64,000 bases of DNA. Origin: PALSA-555 sp963821325. Its GTDB lineage: Bacteria > Actinomycetota > Acidimicrobiia > IMCC26256 > PALSA-555. The DNA is taken from positions 372,001 through 436,000 of the forward strand of contig CAWGDC010000005.1 of NCBI GenBank assembly GCA_963821325.1, given 5' to 3'. Shown here one piece after another: positions 52,337 through 60,569 of the stretch. The position numbers and the translations under genes were made by a program. The notes beneath the pieces were generated by a model. That model ran no database searches and was not told the DNA's origin. It saw only the letters and a program-made list of their open reading frames with translations. Position 1 is the first letter of the stretch, and each line of letters starts with the position of its first letter.

Positions 52337-52783
52337 CTAGTGCTGTCCGGGGTCGCGCACCCAGCGGGGCAGCATCACGTCGTCGACGGGGGAGAACACG
52401 ACGCGGACGGGCTCCCCGATGCGGATCGTCGCGGGGTCGAGGGCGTTGATCGGCCCGGCGGCGTCCTCCACAAGGTTGCCGACCATGCGGATCGTCGGGT
52501 CTTCGTCGAGAGCGACGACGATCACGTTGTAGGGCGCGAGCTCGGCGTAGGCGGGTAGGAGGGGCGGGTGCGCGACGACGAAGGACCAGACGGTGGCGCG
52601 CCCGGACACGCGCTCCCAGGTCTGGTCGAGCGACCGGCAGTGGGGGCACATCGGCCGGGGCGGGAACCGCCATCGTCCGCAGTGCCCGCAGGCCTGCACG
52701 AGCAGCTCGCCGCGGGCGCAGCCGGCCCAGAACTCGGCGGTGTCCTCGCTGTCGAGGTCGGGCAGGACGAACTCGGTCTCCAT
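52337..52783 (-). CDS. DUF35 OB-fold protein with zinc ribbon (ChsH2/Ltp-partner type)
   Basis: A 148-residue acyl-CoA-associated OB-fold protein. The rubredoxin-like zinc ribbon is ACGHCGRWRFPPRPMCPHC (two C-x2-C pairs), followed by the OB-fold strands GRATVWSFVVAHPPLLPAYA and PYNVIVVALDEDPTIRMVGN. DUF35 proteins bind thiolase-like Ltp proteins; in sterol degradation the ChsH2 DUF35 domain and Ltp2 form the retro-aldolase. ATG at 52783, 2 bases after the stop of the thiolase-like gene at 52786, so the two form an obligate-looking pair. Confidence 0.9.
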   Translation of the reverse strand: METEFVLPDLDSEDTAEFWAGCARGELLVQACGHCGRWRFPPRPMCPHCRSLDQTWERVSGRATVWSFVVAHPPLLPAYAELAPYNVIVVALDEDPTIRMVGNLVEDAAGPINALDPATIRIGEPVRVVFSPVDDVMLPRWVRDPGQH

Positions 52784-52785
52784 GG

Positions 52786-53943
52786 TCAGTTCCGCAGCAG
52801 CAGCGCGCTCGTGGGGACACCCTCGCCGCTCGTGACGAGGCAGGTGTCGGCGTCGGCGACTTGGCTCGTCGACGTGCCGCGCAGCTGGCGCACCCCTTCC
52901 AACACGAGGTTGAAGCCGTGGACGTATGCCTCGGACATCCCGCCGCCGGCGGTGTTGGTGGGGAGGCGCCCGTCGGGCCACTCGAGCGCCCCGTCATCGG
53001 TGAACGCGCCGCCCTCCCCCCGGGCGCAGAACCCGTACCCCTCGAGGGAGAGGGGCACGAGCGGGCTGAACGCGTCGTAGATCTGGGCGACCTTCACGTC
53101 GTCGGGACCGAACTCGGCCTCGCGCCACAGCTGGCGGGCCGCGGCCCACGATGGTCCCTCGAGCGGGTCGTCGTTGAAGTAGTTGATCATCGTCTGATGC
53201 TGACGGGGCAGGCTCTGCGCGCCGGCGTGCACGTAGACCGGCCGCTGCGGGAGATCGCGGGCCCGGTCGGCCGACGACGAGCACCACGGCGAGCGCCCCG
53301 TCGGTCTCGAGGCAGTTGTCGTAGAGGCAGAGCGGCTCGGAGATCCAGCGCGCCGCCAGGTACGCGTCGCGGGTCAGCGGCTTCTCGTACATCGTCGCCG
53401 CCGGGTTGCGGTTGGCGTGCTTGCGGAACGCCAGCGCGACGTTCGCCAGGTGGTCGCGGGTGGCGCCGTACTCGTGCATGTAGCGGCGGGCGAGCATCGC
53501 CACCTCGTCGACGGGTCGCAGCAGCCCGAAGGGCCGGCTCCACTGCCAGTGGTCGCTGAGCCGGTGCGACACCTGCGCCCACGGACGGCTGGTCTTCGCG
53601 GCGCGCTTGCGGGCCCGCCACGCGACGGCGACGTCGCAGCTGGCCGGTCGCGACCGCCATCGCGGCCTGCCGCACGGTGGCGCACCCCGCGCCGCCGCCG
53701 TAGCCGACCTGGGTGAAGAAGCTGCAGGTCCCCGAGGCCGACGTTGCGGGCCACGTCGACCTCCCGGTTCAGCTCCATCGTGAACGACACGAGCCCGTCG
53801 ACGTCGGCCGGGGGGATGGCGCAGTCGTCGAGCGCGGCGCTGATCGCCTGGCAGGCGAGCGACAGCTCGCTCGCCTCGAGGCCCTTCCCGAAGGCCGTCT
53901 GGCCGATCCCGACGATCGCGACCTGGTCCTGCAGTGACGCCAT
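52786..53943 (-). CDS. Lipid-transfer/thiolase-like protein paired with DUF35, three frameshifts
   Basis: About 386 residues of the Ltp/SCP-x thiolase branch. VAIVGIGQTAFGKGLEASEL opens the fold. GYGGGAGCATVRQAAMAVAT carries a Cys at the classical nucleophile position. DNCLETDGALAVVLVSSADR and AQIYDAFSPLVPLSLEGYG follow, and the C-terminal region has GGMSEAYVHGFNLVLEGVRQ. Frame breaks are near 53717-53722, 53637-53643 and 53272-53278; the pieces join without loss of family sequence. ATG at 53943. With the adjacent DUF35 protein it may act as thiolase or as aldolase on a steroid-like CoA ester. Three breaks in one gene make decay possible, but conservation argues for assembly errors. Confidence 0.8.
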
Positions 53944-53948
53944 CGCGC

Positions 53949-54776
53949 CTAGAACCCCTTGAACTCGATCGACCGGCGCTCCCGGAAGGCGTTCATCCCC
54001 TCGGCGCAGTCGGCGGTGCCGGTGACGAGCTCGACGAGGAAGGATTCCTCCTCGAACATCGTCGCCCGGTCCGACTCGAACGACCGGTTCAGCAGCCGCT
54101 TGGCGAACCCGATCGTCTTCGTCGGCCCCTGCGCGAGCCGTCCGGCCCACTCCTTCGCCGTCGCCTCGAGCGCGGCGCCCGGGACGACCCGGTTCACCAG
54201 CCCGATGCGCTCGGCGTCGGCCGCCGACAGGTCGTCCCCGAGGAAGATGAGCTCCTTCGCGCGCTGCAGGCCGACGAGGCGGGGCAGCAGATAGGTGCCG
54301 CCGCCATCGGGGATGAGGCCGCGGCGCACGAACACCTGGATCAGGCGGGCGTGCTCGGCGGCGAGCACGAGGTCCGACGCCAGGACCATCGCCGCGCCAC
54401 CCCCGGCGGCCGTGCCGTTCACCGCGGCGATGATCGGCTTCTCGCAGTCGAGGAAGGCGCCGATGAGGCGCTGGATGCCCGTGCGGATCATGCGTGCCGC
54501 GTCCCCCGTGACCCGGTCGGGCACGCCCTCGGGCTTCGGCGGCGGCGCCGCCCGGCCGGCGCGCAGGTCGGCGCCGGTGCAGAAGTGCTTCTCGCCGACG
54601 GCGCTGAGCACGACGGCGCGCACGTCGAACGAGTCGTTCGCCTCGCTCAGGTGCTCGATCATCCGGTTGCGCACCGCCGGGGTGATCGCGTTGCCCGCGT
54701 CGGGCCGGTTCAAGGTGAGCCACAGCACGTGGTCCTCGACCCGGGCCAGCAGCTCCTCGTCCACGTTGTCGGTCAC
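53949..54776 (-). CDS. Enoyl-CoA hydratase/isomerase family protein
   Basis: A 275-residue crotonase-fold protein. LWLTLNRPDAGNAITPAVR, VVLSAVGEKHFCTGADLRAG and PIIAAVNGTAAGGGAAMVLA form the two oxyanion-hole regions. FVRRGLIPDGGGTYLLPRLV has Pro-Asp-Gly-Gly at the second catalytic site, with Asp in place of the usual Glu. The GTG at 54776 overlaps the stop of the upstream ADP-forming ligase (GTGA). It forms an operon with the Ltp and DUF35 genes downstream, suggesting hydration followed by C-C cleavage. Confidence 0.9.
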   Translation of the reverse strand: MTDNVDEELLARVEDHVLWLTLNRPDAGNAITPAVRNRMIEHLSEANDSFDVRAVVLSAVGEKHFCTGADLRAGRAAPPPKPEGVPDRVTGDAARMIRTGIQRLIGAFLDCEKPIIAAVNGTAAGGGAAMVLASDLVLAAEHARLIQVFVRRGLIPDGGGTYLLPRLVGLQRAKELIFLGDDLSAADAERIGLVNRVVPGAALEATAKEWAGRLAQGPTKTIGFAKRLLNRSFESDRATMFEEESFLVELVTGTADCAEGMNAFRERRSIEFKGF

Positions 54777-56929
54777 TTGCGCACCACCAGGGCATCGAGG
54801 GCCACCGCGCCGCGGGGCCGGACTACGAGGGGATTGATGTCGACCTCGGCGATCCCGTCGGGCTGGCTCGGCCCGGCGAGATCCATGGCGAGACGTTGGA
54901 GGTTCATGATGGCGTCGAGCAGCGCGTCGACGTCCGCCGGCTTCGCGCCCCGCACCCCGTCGAGCACGGTGGCGCCGCGCAGCTCGCCGACCATGCGGGC
55001 GGCCTCGTCACGCGAGAAGGGCGGCACCCGGAAGCTCACGTCGCCGAGCACCTCGACGAGCACGCCGCCGAGCCCGCACATCACCACGGGACCGAAGAGG
55101 GGGTCCTGCGCGACGCCGAGCACCATCTCGACGCCGTCGCCGACGAGCTCGCTCACCAGCACACCGTCGACCGGCTGCCCGCGCCCGGCGGCCCGCTCGG
55201 CGCGGCGGCGCAGGTCGGCGAACGTGCGGCGCACCTCCGCCGCGCTCGACACGCCGACCGCGACGAGCCCGAGGTCGCTCTTGTGGGTGAGCGACGGGCC
55301 CGACGCCTTCATGACGACCGGGTACCCGAGCCGCCCCGCCGCCTCGACCGCCCCGGCCGCGGTGGTGCAGAGCCGGTCGCGGGTCGAGCGGATCCCGTAG
55401 GTGCCGAGGAGCTTCTTCGACGCCGCCTCGGAGAGGCTGGCCCCGGGCACCTCGGCGGCGAGCTGGCGCCGGACGCGCGCCGCGGCCGGGCGAGGCTCCG
55501 TCGGGCGCGTCGTCGAACGGTGAGCGGTAGCGCGTCGACGAAGCCCCAGTAGTCGAGGTAGGCGCGCACCGCCCGGACGCAGTTCCCGAACGTGCGGAAC
55601 ACCGGCAGCTGCGACGCCAGCAGCGTCTCGGTGTAGGCCCGCTCCGTGCCGACCGGTGAGCCCCACACGACGAAGATCGGCTTGTCGGTCGTCGCGGCGA
55701 CCGCGACGAGATCCCGGGCGAGTGGGCCGCTCATCATGTCGAGCGCCCCGGTGATCGGGCAGATCAGCACGTCGACGTTCGGGTCGGCGACCAGCAGGTC
55801 CAGGATCTGGCGGCCGGCCGGCATGGTGACCGGCGGCCCGCCGCAGTCGACCGGGTTCGAGACCCGCAGGTAGGCGGGGATGAGCCCGTCGTGGAGGGCG
55901 CGCTGGGTCTCGGCGGTGAGCTCCGGGAGGCGCAACCCGACCCCCGCGGCCATGTCGGCGAGGTGCGCGCCCGTGCCGCCGGAGATGGCGTAGATGCACA
56001 CCCCGTCGCCGCGGGGCGGCCGCGTGCGGGCGAACGCCGCCGAGGTGTCGAGCAGCTCGTCGAGCCCGTCGACGCGGGTCACCCCGAACTGGCGGAGGAC
56101 CGCGGACACGACCGCGTCGGCGCCGGTGAGATGCCCGGTGTGGGCCTTCGCCATCGCCGACCCCGCCTCGGTGCGGCCCACCTTGACGACCACGAGTGGC
56201 TTGCGGAGCTGGGCGGCGTGGTCGGCGGCGAGCATCAGCGACCGGCCGTCCTTGAACCCCTCGATGTAGGCCGCGACGACCCCGACCTCGGGCTGCTCGG
56301 CGAAGTAGCGGGCGAAGTCGGCGAACTCGAGGTCGACCTCGTTGCCCGTCGGCGCCCAGTGCGAGACGGCGATGCCGAGCTCTTGGCCCTGGAAGATCGG
56401 GCGGCCCTGGTGCCCGCTCTGGGTGATCGAGCGCGATCGCCGGACCCGGCAGGTCGTCGCGGAACTCCGAGAACGCGTTGAGGTTGGTGTTCGGGCCCAG
56501 CAGGTGCGTGGCGCCGGTCCGCACCAGCGCCGCGAGCCGGGCCTCGAGCGCCTCCCCGTCGGCGCCCGCCTCGGAGAACCCGGCGGCGAAGATCACGGCG
56601 AAGCGGGCCCCTCGGGCGACCACCTCCTCGAACGACTCGACCGCCCGTCCGGTGAGGATCACCGCCAGGTCGATCTCGCCCGGCACGTCGGCGATCGACG
56701 CGTAGCAGCGCGTGCCGAGCACGACGTCGTGCGTGGGATGCACGGGGAAGAAGGAGGCGTCGTGCGCGTCCGCCCACTCCTTGATGCGCCGCGTCATCGC
56801 CGAGTTCGGCTTCCCCCGTGCCTCCGACGCGCCGATCACCGCGACGGTCCTGGGGTGCAAGAAGGTGTGGAGGTCGACGTCGCGGAGGCGCAGCGGGCGG
56901 CCGCTGACATCGTCACGGATCTCGGGCAT
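54773..56929 (-). CDS. ADP-forming acyl-CoA synthetase (acetate-CoA ligase-like), frameshifts
   Basis: About 719 residues, NDP-forming ligase with a CoA-binding domain (LHPRTVAVIGASEARGKPNS), a succinyl-CoA-synthetase flavodoxin-like domain (CIYAISGGTGAHLADMAAGV) and a C-terminal ATP-grasp domain (GYPVVMKASGPSLTHKSDLG, AEVDINPLVVRPRG). It makes acyl-CoA from acid, CoA and ATP with ADP release. The phospho-relay His is expected before ITQSGHQGRPIFQG. The frame breaks near 56427-56434 and again near 55495-55520. ATG at 56929 has GGAGAGG upstream. First gene of the operon 56929-52337, with a TGAC-N6-GTCA site in its promoter region. Confidence 0.87.
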   Translation of the reverse strand: MPEIRDDVSGRPLRLRDVDLHTFLHPRTVAVIGASEARGKPNSAMTRRIKEWADAHDASFFPVHPTHDVVLGTRCYASIADVPGEIDLAVILTGRAVESFEEVVARGARFAVIFAAGFSEAGADGEALEARLAALVRTGATHLLGPNTNLNAFSEFRDDLPGPAIALDHPERAPGPPDLPGPRARHRRLALGADGQRGRPRVRRLRPLLRRAARGRGRRGLHRGVQGRPVADARRRPRRPAPQATRGRQGGPHRGGVGDGEGPHRASHRRRRGRVRGPPPVRGDPRRRARRAARHLGGVRPHAAAPRRRGVHLRHLRRHGRAPRRHGRGGRVAPPGAHRRDPARPPRRAHPRLPAGLEPGRLRRAAGHHAGRPPDPGPAGRRPERRRADLPDHRGARHDERPTRPGSRRGRRDDRQADLRRVGLTGRHGAGLHRDAAGVAAAGVPHVRELRPGGARLPRLLGLRRRATAHRSTTRPTEPRPAAARVRRQLAAEVPGASLSEAASKKLLGTYGIRSTRDRLCTTAAGAVEAAGRLGYPVVMKASGPSLTHKSDLGLVAVGVSSAAEVRRTFADLRRRAERAAGRGQPVDGVLVSELVGDGVEMVLGVAQDPLFGPVVMCGLGGVLVEVLGDVSFRVPPFSRDEAARMVGELRGATVLDGVRGAKPADVDALLDAIMNLQRLAMDLAGPSQPDGIAEVDINPLVVRPRGAVALDALVVRK

Positions 56930-56971
56930 CGGACCTCTCCGGGCGCGGACGCGCCGCCGGGCGCCAAAGAA

Positions 56972-56985
56972 TGACACGGGAGTCA
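56972..56985. promoter_or_regulatory. TGAC-N6-GTCA operator (TGACACGGGAGTCA)
   Basis: The core TGAC and GTCA arms are perfect; the 6-base centre ACGGGA is only partly symmetric. It lies 43 bases upstream of the ADP-forming ligase start, in the 127-base divergent region with the flavoprotein at 57057. It is the weakest of the four copies. Confidence 0.55.
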
Positions 56986-57043
56986 GCAATCGGGCGAGTT
57001 GCCCACCCGGCGCGGCCGCGGTCGAGCCGCGAGCCGTCCCCGG

Positions 57044-57049
57044 TAACGT
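57044..57049 (+). promoter_or_regulatory. Candidate leaderless -10 element (TAACGT)
   Basis: TAACGT ends 7 bases before the GTG at 57057 of the flavoprotein reductase gene. Confidence 0.45.
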
Positions 57050-57056
57050 CGCCCGG

Positions 57057-58276
57057 GTGACCCTCGACGACCGCTCGACCATCGTGGTCGTCGGGAGCGT
57101 CACTCGCCGGGCTGCGCGCCGTCGAGGAGGCGCGCGCCCTCGGGTACGGCGGGCGGCTCGTCGTCGTCGGCGCCGAGCCGCACCTGCCCTACGACCGGCC
57201 ACCGCTGTCCAAGCAGGTCCTGGCGGGGGCGTGGGACGCCGACCGGACGGGCCTGCGCACCCTGCCCTACGACGACCTCGCCGTCGAGTGGCGCCTCGGC
57301 CAGCGCGCCGCGGCGCTCGACGTCACCCACCGGACCGTGCTGCTCGCCGACGGGGAACCCCTCACCTACGACGCGCTGCATCCTCGCCACCGGCGCGGTG
57401 CCCCGCACGCTGCCCGACACACCACCCCTCGCCGGCATCCACGTGCTGCGCACGCTCGACGACTGCCTGGCGCTGCGCGCCGAGCTCGACCACGCGCCCC
57501 GTGTCGTCGTGGTCGGCGCCGGGTTCATCGGCGCCGAGGTCGCCGCGACGTGTCGCGGCCGCGGGCTCGAGGTCAGCGTCCTCGAGGCGCTGCCCGCGCC
57601 GATGGTGCGGGGCCTCGGCCCGACCCTCGGCAACGCGCTCGGGGGGCTGCACCGCGACCACGGGGTCGATCTGCGCCTCGGGGTCGGCGTCGAGGGCTTC
57701 GAGGGGCGCGACCGGGTGGAAGGCGTGGTGCTCGGCGACGGGACGGTCGTCGCGGCCGACGTCGTCGTCGTGGGGATCGGCGTGCGACCCGCCACCGACT
57801 GGCTCGAGGGGTCGGGCCTCACGGTCGAGGACGGGGTGGTCTGCGACGCCACGTGCCTCGCCGCGCCCGGCGTCGTCGCCGCGGGTGACGTCGCCCGGTG
57901 GCCGAACCTGCTCTTCGACGGCGAGTCGATGCGCCTCGAGCACTGGACGAACGCCGCCGAGCAAGGCGCGTACGTCGCCCGCCGGCTGCTGCACGCCAAC
58001 GGCGACGCGCCGGCGTTCGAGCCGGTGCCGTTCGTCTGGTCGGACCAGTACGACGTGAAGATCCAGGTCGTCGGCCTCGTCCACGGCGACGACCGCATCG
58101 AGATCGTCGAGGGCTCCCCGGACGAGCGGCGCTTCGTCGCCGCCGTCGGGCGCGACGGCCGGCTCGTCGGCGCCGTCGCGTTCAACCGGCCGCGCTCCCT
58201 CATGCAGCTGCGTCGCCTCATCGCCGACCGCGCCGCGTTCGACGACGCCGTCCGCGCCGCCCACGGAGGCGGGTGA
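57057..58276 (+). CDS. FAD-dependent NAD(P)H:ferredoxin reductase-like protein, two frameshifts
   Basis: About 406 residues of the ferredoxin/rubredoxin reductase family. STIVVVGS is the FAD-binding start; after a break near 57098-57103 the frame continues LAGLRAVEEARALGYGG and LPYDRPPLSKQVLAG. A second break near 57376-57384 precedes ILATGAVPRTLP. The NAD motif is VVVGAGFIGAEVAATCRGRG, and the second FAD motif VVAAGDVARWPN. The C-terminal domain reads FVWSDQYDVKIQVVGLV. It could reduce the 3Fe-4S ferredoxin that serves the P450 at 24543. Its stop overlaps the next enoyl-CoA hydratase gene by 4 bases. Confidence 0.87.
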
Positions 58277-58944
58277 CCGTGCCCGTCGTGTCGCTCAGCG
58301 GCCCCGACGACGCGGGCGTCGCCACCCTCACCCTCACCCGACCCGACAAGCGCAACGCGCTCTCGATCGCGGTGCGCGACGAGATGAGCGACGCCCTGGA
58401 CCGACTGGCGGCCGACCCTGCCGTCCGGGTCGTGGTCGTGACCGGCGCCGGGGAGACGTTCAGCGCCGGCTTCGACCTCGACGAGTTCGCCGACGCCGGC
58501 CTGGCCGAGCGGCTCTGGGCGTCCAGCGACCGGTGGCACCGCCGCGTTCTGACCTTCCCGCTGCCGACCATCGCCGCGGTGAACGGCCCCGCGCTCGGTG
58601 GCGGCTTCGACCTCGCCGTGATGTGCGACCTCCGCGTCGCCGCCGACACCGCCCGCTTCGCCCACCCGGAGCACCGCTTCAGCCAGGTCGTCTACGCGCC
58701 GCTCCACGACCTCGTCGGAGGCGCGGTCGCCCGCGACCTCGCGCTCACCGGCCGGGTCGTCGACGCCGACGAGGCGCTGCGCCTCGGCGTCGTGAACCGG
58801 GTCGTGCCCCGCGCCGCGGTGCTCCACGAAGCGACCGCACTCGCGACCGAGGTCGCCGCGGCGCCGCGCCCCGTGCTCGAGGCGATGAAGGCGAAGATCC
58901 TGCGCCGGGCGAACGTCGTCGTCACGGCGACGCTGGAGCTGTAG
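58273..58944 (+). CDS. Enoyl-CoA hydratase/isomerase family protein (short)
   Basis: A 223-residue crotonase-fold protein, about 30 residues shorter than usual at the C-terminus. LTLTRPDKRNALSIAVR, VVVTGAGETFSAGFDLDEF and TIAAVNGPALGGGFDLAVMC are the oxyanion-hole segments. FAHPEHRFSQVVYAPLHDLV stands where the catalytic Glu pair is expected. It may be an isomerase or a non-hydrating member. It is coupled to the reductase gene by GTGA. The glycosyltransferase begins 11 bases downstream. Confidence 0.83.
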   Translation: MTVPVVSLSGPDDAGVATLTLTRPDKRNALSIAVRDEMSDALDRLAADPAVRVVVVTGAGETFSAGFDLDEFADAGLAERLWASSDRWHRRVLTFPLPTIAAVNGPALGGGFDLAVMCDLRVAADTARFAHPEHRFSQVVYAPLHDLVGGAVARDLALTGRVVDADEALRLGVVNRVVPRAAVLHEATALATEVAAAPRPVLEAMKAKILRRANVVVTATLEL

Positions 58945-58955
58945 CCCGCGGCCCG

Positions 58956-60086
58956 GTGCCCTCCTCACTGCTCGTCACGAACGACTTCCCACCGAAGGTC
59001 GGCGGGATCCAGTCCTACCTCTACGAGCTCTGGCGGCGCCTCCCACCGACGGAGACGACGGTGCTCACCACCACCCACCCGGACGCGGCCGCGTGGGACG
59101 CCCGCCAGGGCTTCCGCATCGAGCGCAGCACCGCCGGCCTGCTGCTCCCGACGCGGGCCATGGCGCGCCGCGTCAACGCCCTGGCCGCCGAGGTCGACGC
59201 CGGCGTGGTGTTCGTCGACCCGATGTTCCCGCTCGGCCACATCGTCGCCCGCCTCGAGCGCCCCGCCGTCGTCGTCGCGCACGGCGCCGAGGTCAGCGTC
59301 TACGGCCGGATCCCGGTCACCGCGTCCCTCGGCCGCCGGACGCTGCGCCACGCCGCCGGCGTCGTCGCCGCCGGCCGCTACGCCGCCGCCGAAGCGGCCC
59401 GGGTCGCGGGGCGGGCCCTGCCGACCCTCGTGCTCCCGCCCGGGGTCGACGCCGACCGGTTCCGACCCCACGACGACGCGACCCGGCGTGCCACCCGCCG
59501 CCGCCACGGGCTCGATGCCGACGCGCCGCTCGTCCTGGGGGTCAGCCGGCTCGTGCCCCGCAAGGGCTTCGACGTGCTGCTCGACGCCGTCGCGCCACTC
59601 GAGGACGTGCACGTCGCGCTCGTCGGGACCGGCCGCGACGCCGCCCGGCTCGCCCGCCGCGCGCGACGGCTCGGCGCCCGCGCCCACCTGCTTGGGCGGG
59701 TCCCCGAGTCCGAGCTCGCGAACCTGTACGCCTGCGCCGACGTGTTCGCCATGCTGTGCCGCGACCGCTGGGCGGGGGTCGAGGCCGAAGGGTTCGGGAT
59801 CGTGTTCCTCGAGGCGGCCGCGTGCGACGTCCCCGCCGTCGCGGGACGCAGCGGCGGCGCCCCCGACGCGGTCGTCGACGGCAAGACCGGCGTCGTCGTC
59901 GCGCCCCGCGACGTCGACGCGGCGCGCGCCGCGATCGAGCGGCTCGTCCGCGACCACGTGTGGCGCGGTCGGCTCGGCGCCGCGGCCGGCGCCCGGGCGC
60001 GCACCGACTTCTCCTACGACCGGCTCGCGGCCCGGCTCGCTCCCCTCGCCGCGGGCGCGCTCGACACGCTCGGACCGCTCGACTGA
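58956..60086 (+). CDS. pimB: GT4 glycosyltransferase, PimB-like phosphatidylinositol mannoside mannosyltransferase
   Basis: A 376-residue GT-B glycosyltransferase. LLVTNDFPPKVGGIQSYLYE is the classical PimB N-terminus, with the acceptor-binding GGIQ loop. VVVAHGAEVSVYGRIP, LVLGVSRLVPRKGFDVLLDA and the donor-site ESELANLYACADVFAM with VEAEGFGIVFLEAAACDVPA (the E-x7-E motif) match GT4. It would add the second mannose from GDP-mannose to phosphatidylinositol mannoside at the cytoplasmic membrane face. The N-terminus fits PimB', but function is inferred by pattern only. It begins a cell-envelope and sugar gene block. Confidence 0.82.
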   Translation: MPSSLLVTNDFPPKVGGIQSYLYELWRRLPPTETTVLTTTHPDAAAWDARQGFRIERSTAGLLLPTRAMARRVNALAAEVDAGVVFVDPMFPLGHIVARLERPAVVVAHGAEVSVYGRIPVTASLGRRTLRHAAGVVAAGRYAAAEAARVAGRALPTLVLPPGVDADRFRPHDDATRRATRRRHGLDADAPLVLGVSRLVPRKGFDVLLDAVAPLEDVHVALVGTGRDAARLARRARRLGARAHLLGRVPESELANLYACADVFAMLCRDRWAGVEAEGFGIVFLEAAACDVPAVAGRSGGAPDAVVDGKTGVVVAPRDVDAARAAIERLVRDHVWRGRLGAAAGARARTDFSYDRLAARLAPLAAGALDTLGPLD

Positions 60087-60094
60087 GCGACCGG

Positions 60095-60100
60095 TACGCT
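60095..60100 (+). promoter_or_regulatory. Candidate leaderless -10 element (TACGCT)
   Basis: TACGCT ends 6 bases before the GTG at 60107, giving a possible leaderless start inside the block. Confidence 0.4.
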
Positions 60101-60106
60101 CACCGC

Positions 60107-60529
60107 GTGACCGACGCGGACGCCGGCTCCCGCATCGTCACCGCGTCCTGGGCGAGCGTCGCGGTCTTCGCCGTCACCGCCATCCCCGACGCGCTCGGCG
60201 TGTCGGCGCTGAACCCGGTCGCGCTCGGCATCGCCGTCACCCTCTTCGTCCTCGGCATCGCGGTGTGGCTGTGGGCCTTCGCGGTCGCCCTGGTCCGCAG
60301 CGCCAGCGGCGACGACATCGTCGTCGGGTCGCTGTTCTTGCTGCAGGGATCGCCGCCCCGCGCCGTTCGCCGCCACCTCTACCTCGCCCTCGCCGCGTCC
60401 GTGGCGATCGCCGGCGCCACCGGCACCGCCGACGCGTTCGGGATCCTCGTGCCGATGCTGCCGATCGGGCTCATCGGCCTCTGGGGCGCGCGTCACGGCA
60501 CGTTCCCTCCCCGCAAGGACCGCACCTGA
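60107..60529 (+). CDS. Small membrane protein, unknown function
   Basis: A 140-residue protein with four hydrophobic segments: ASWASVAVFAVTAIPDALGV, ALGIAVTLFVLGIAVWLWAF, LYLALAASVAIAGATGTADA and ILVPMLPIGLIGLWGA. The tail is basic (RHGTFPPRKDRT). I do not recognise a family beyond small actinobacterial membrane proteins. GTG start at 60107, 20 bases after the mannosyltransferase stop. Confidence 0.72.
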   Translation: MTDADAGSRIVTASWASVAVFAVTAIPDALGVSALNPVALGIAVTLFVLGIAVWLWAFAVALVRSASGDDIVVGSLFLLQGSPPRAVRRHLYLALAASVAIAGATGTADAFGILVPMLPIGLIGLWGARHGTFPPRKDRT

Positions 60530-60569
60530 CGGCTTGCGCCGAGGCGCAGCCGCTTGCTTCGATACGTGT

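Noticed and set aside
52786..53943. Pseudogene call for the thiolase with three breaks
   Set aside because: All segments keep family sequence with no larger deletion, and the operon neighbours are intact. The same error type is spread over the window, so assembly indels are more likely.
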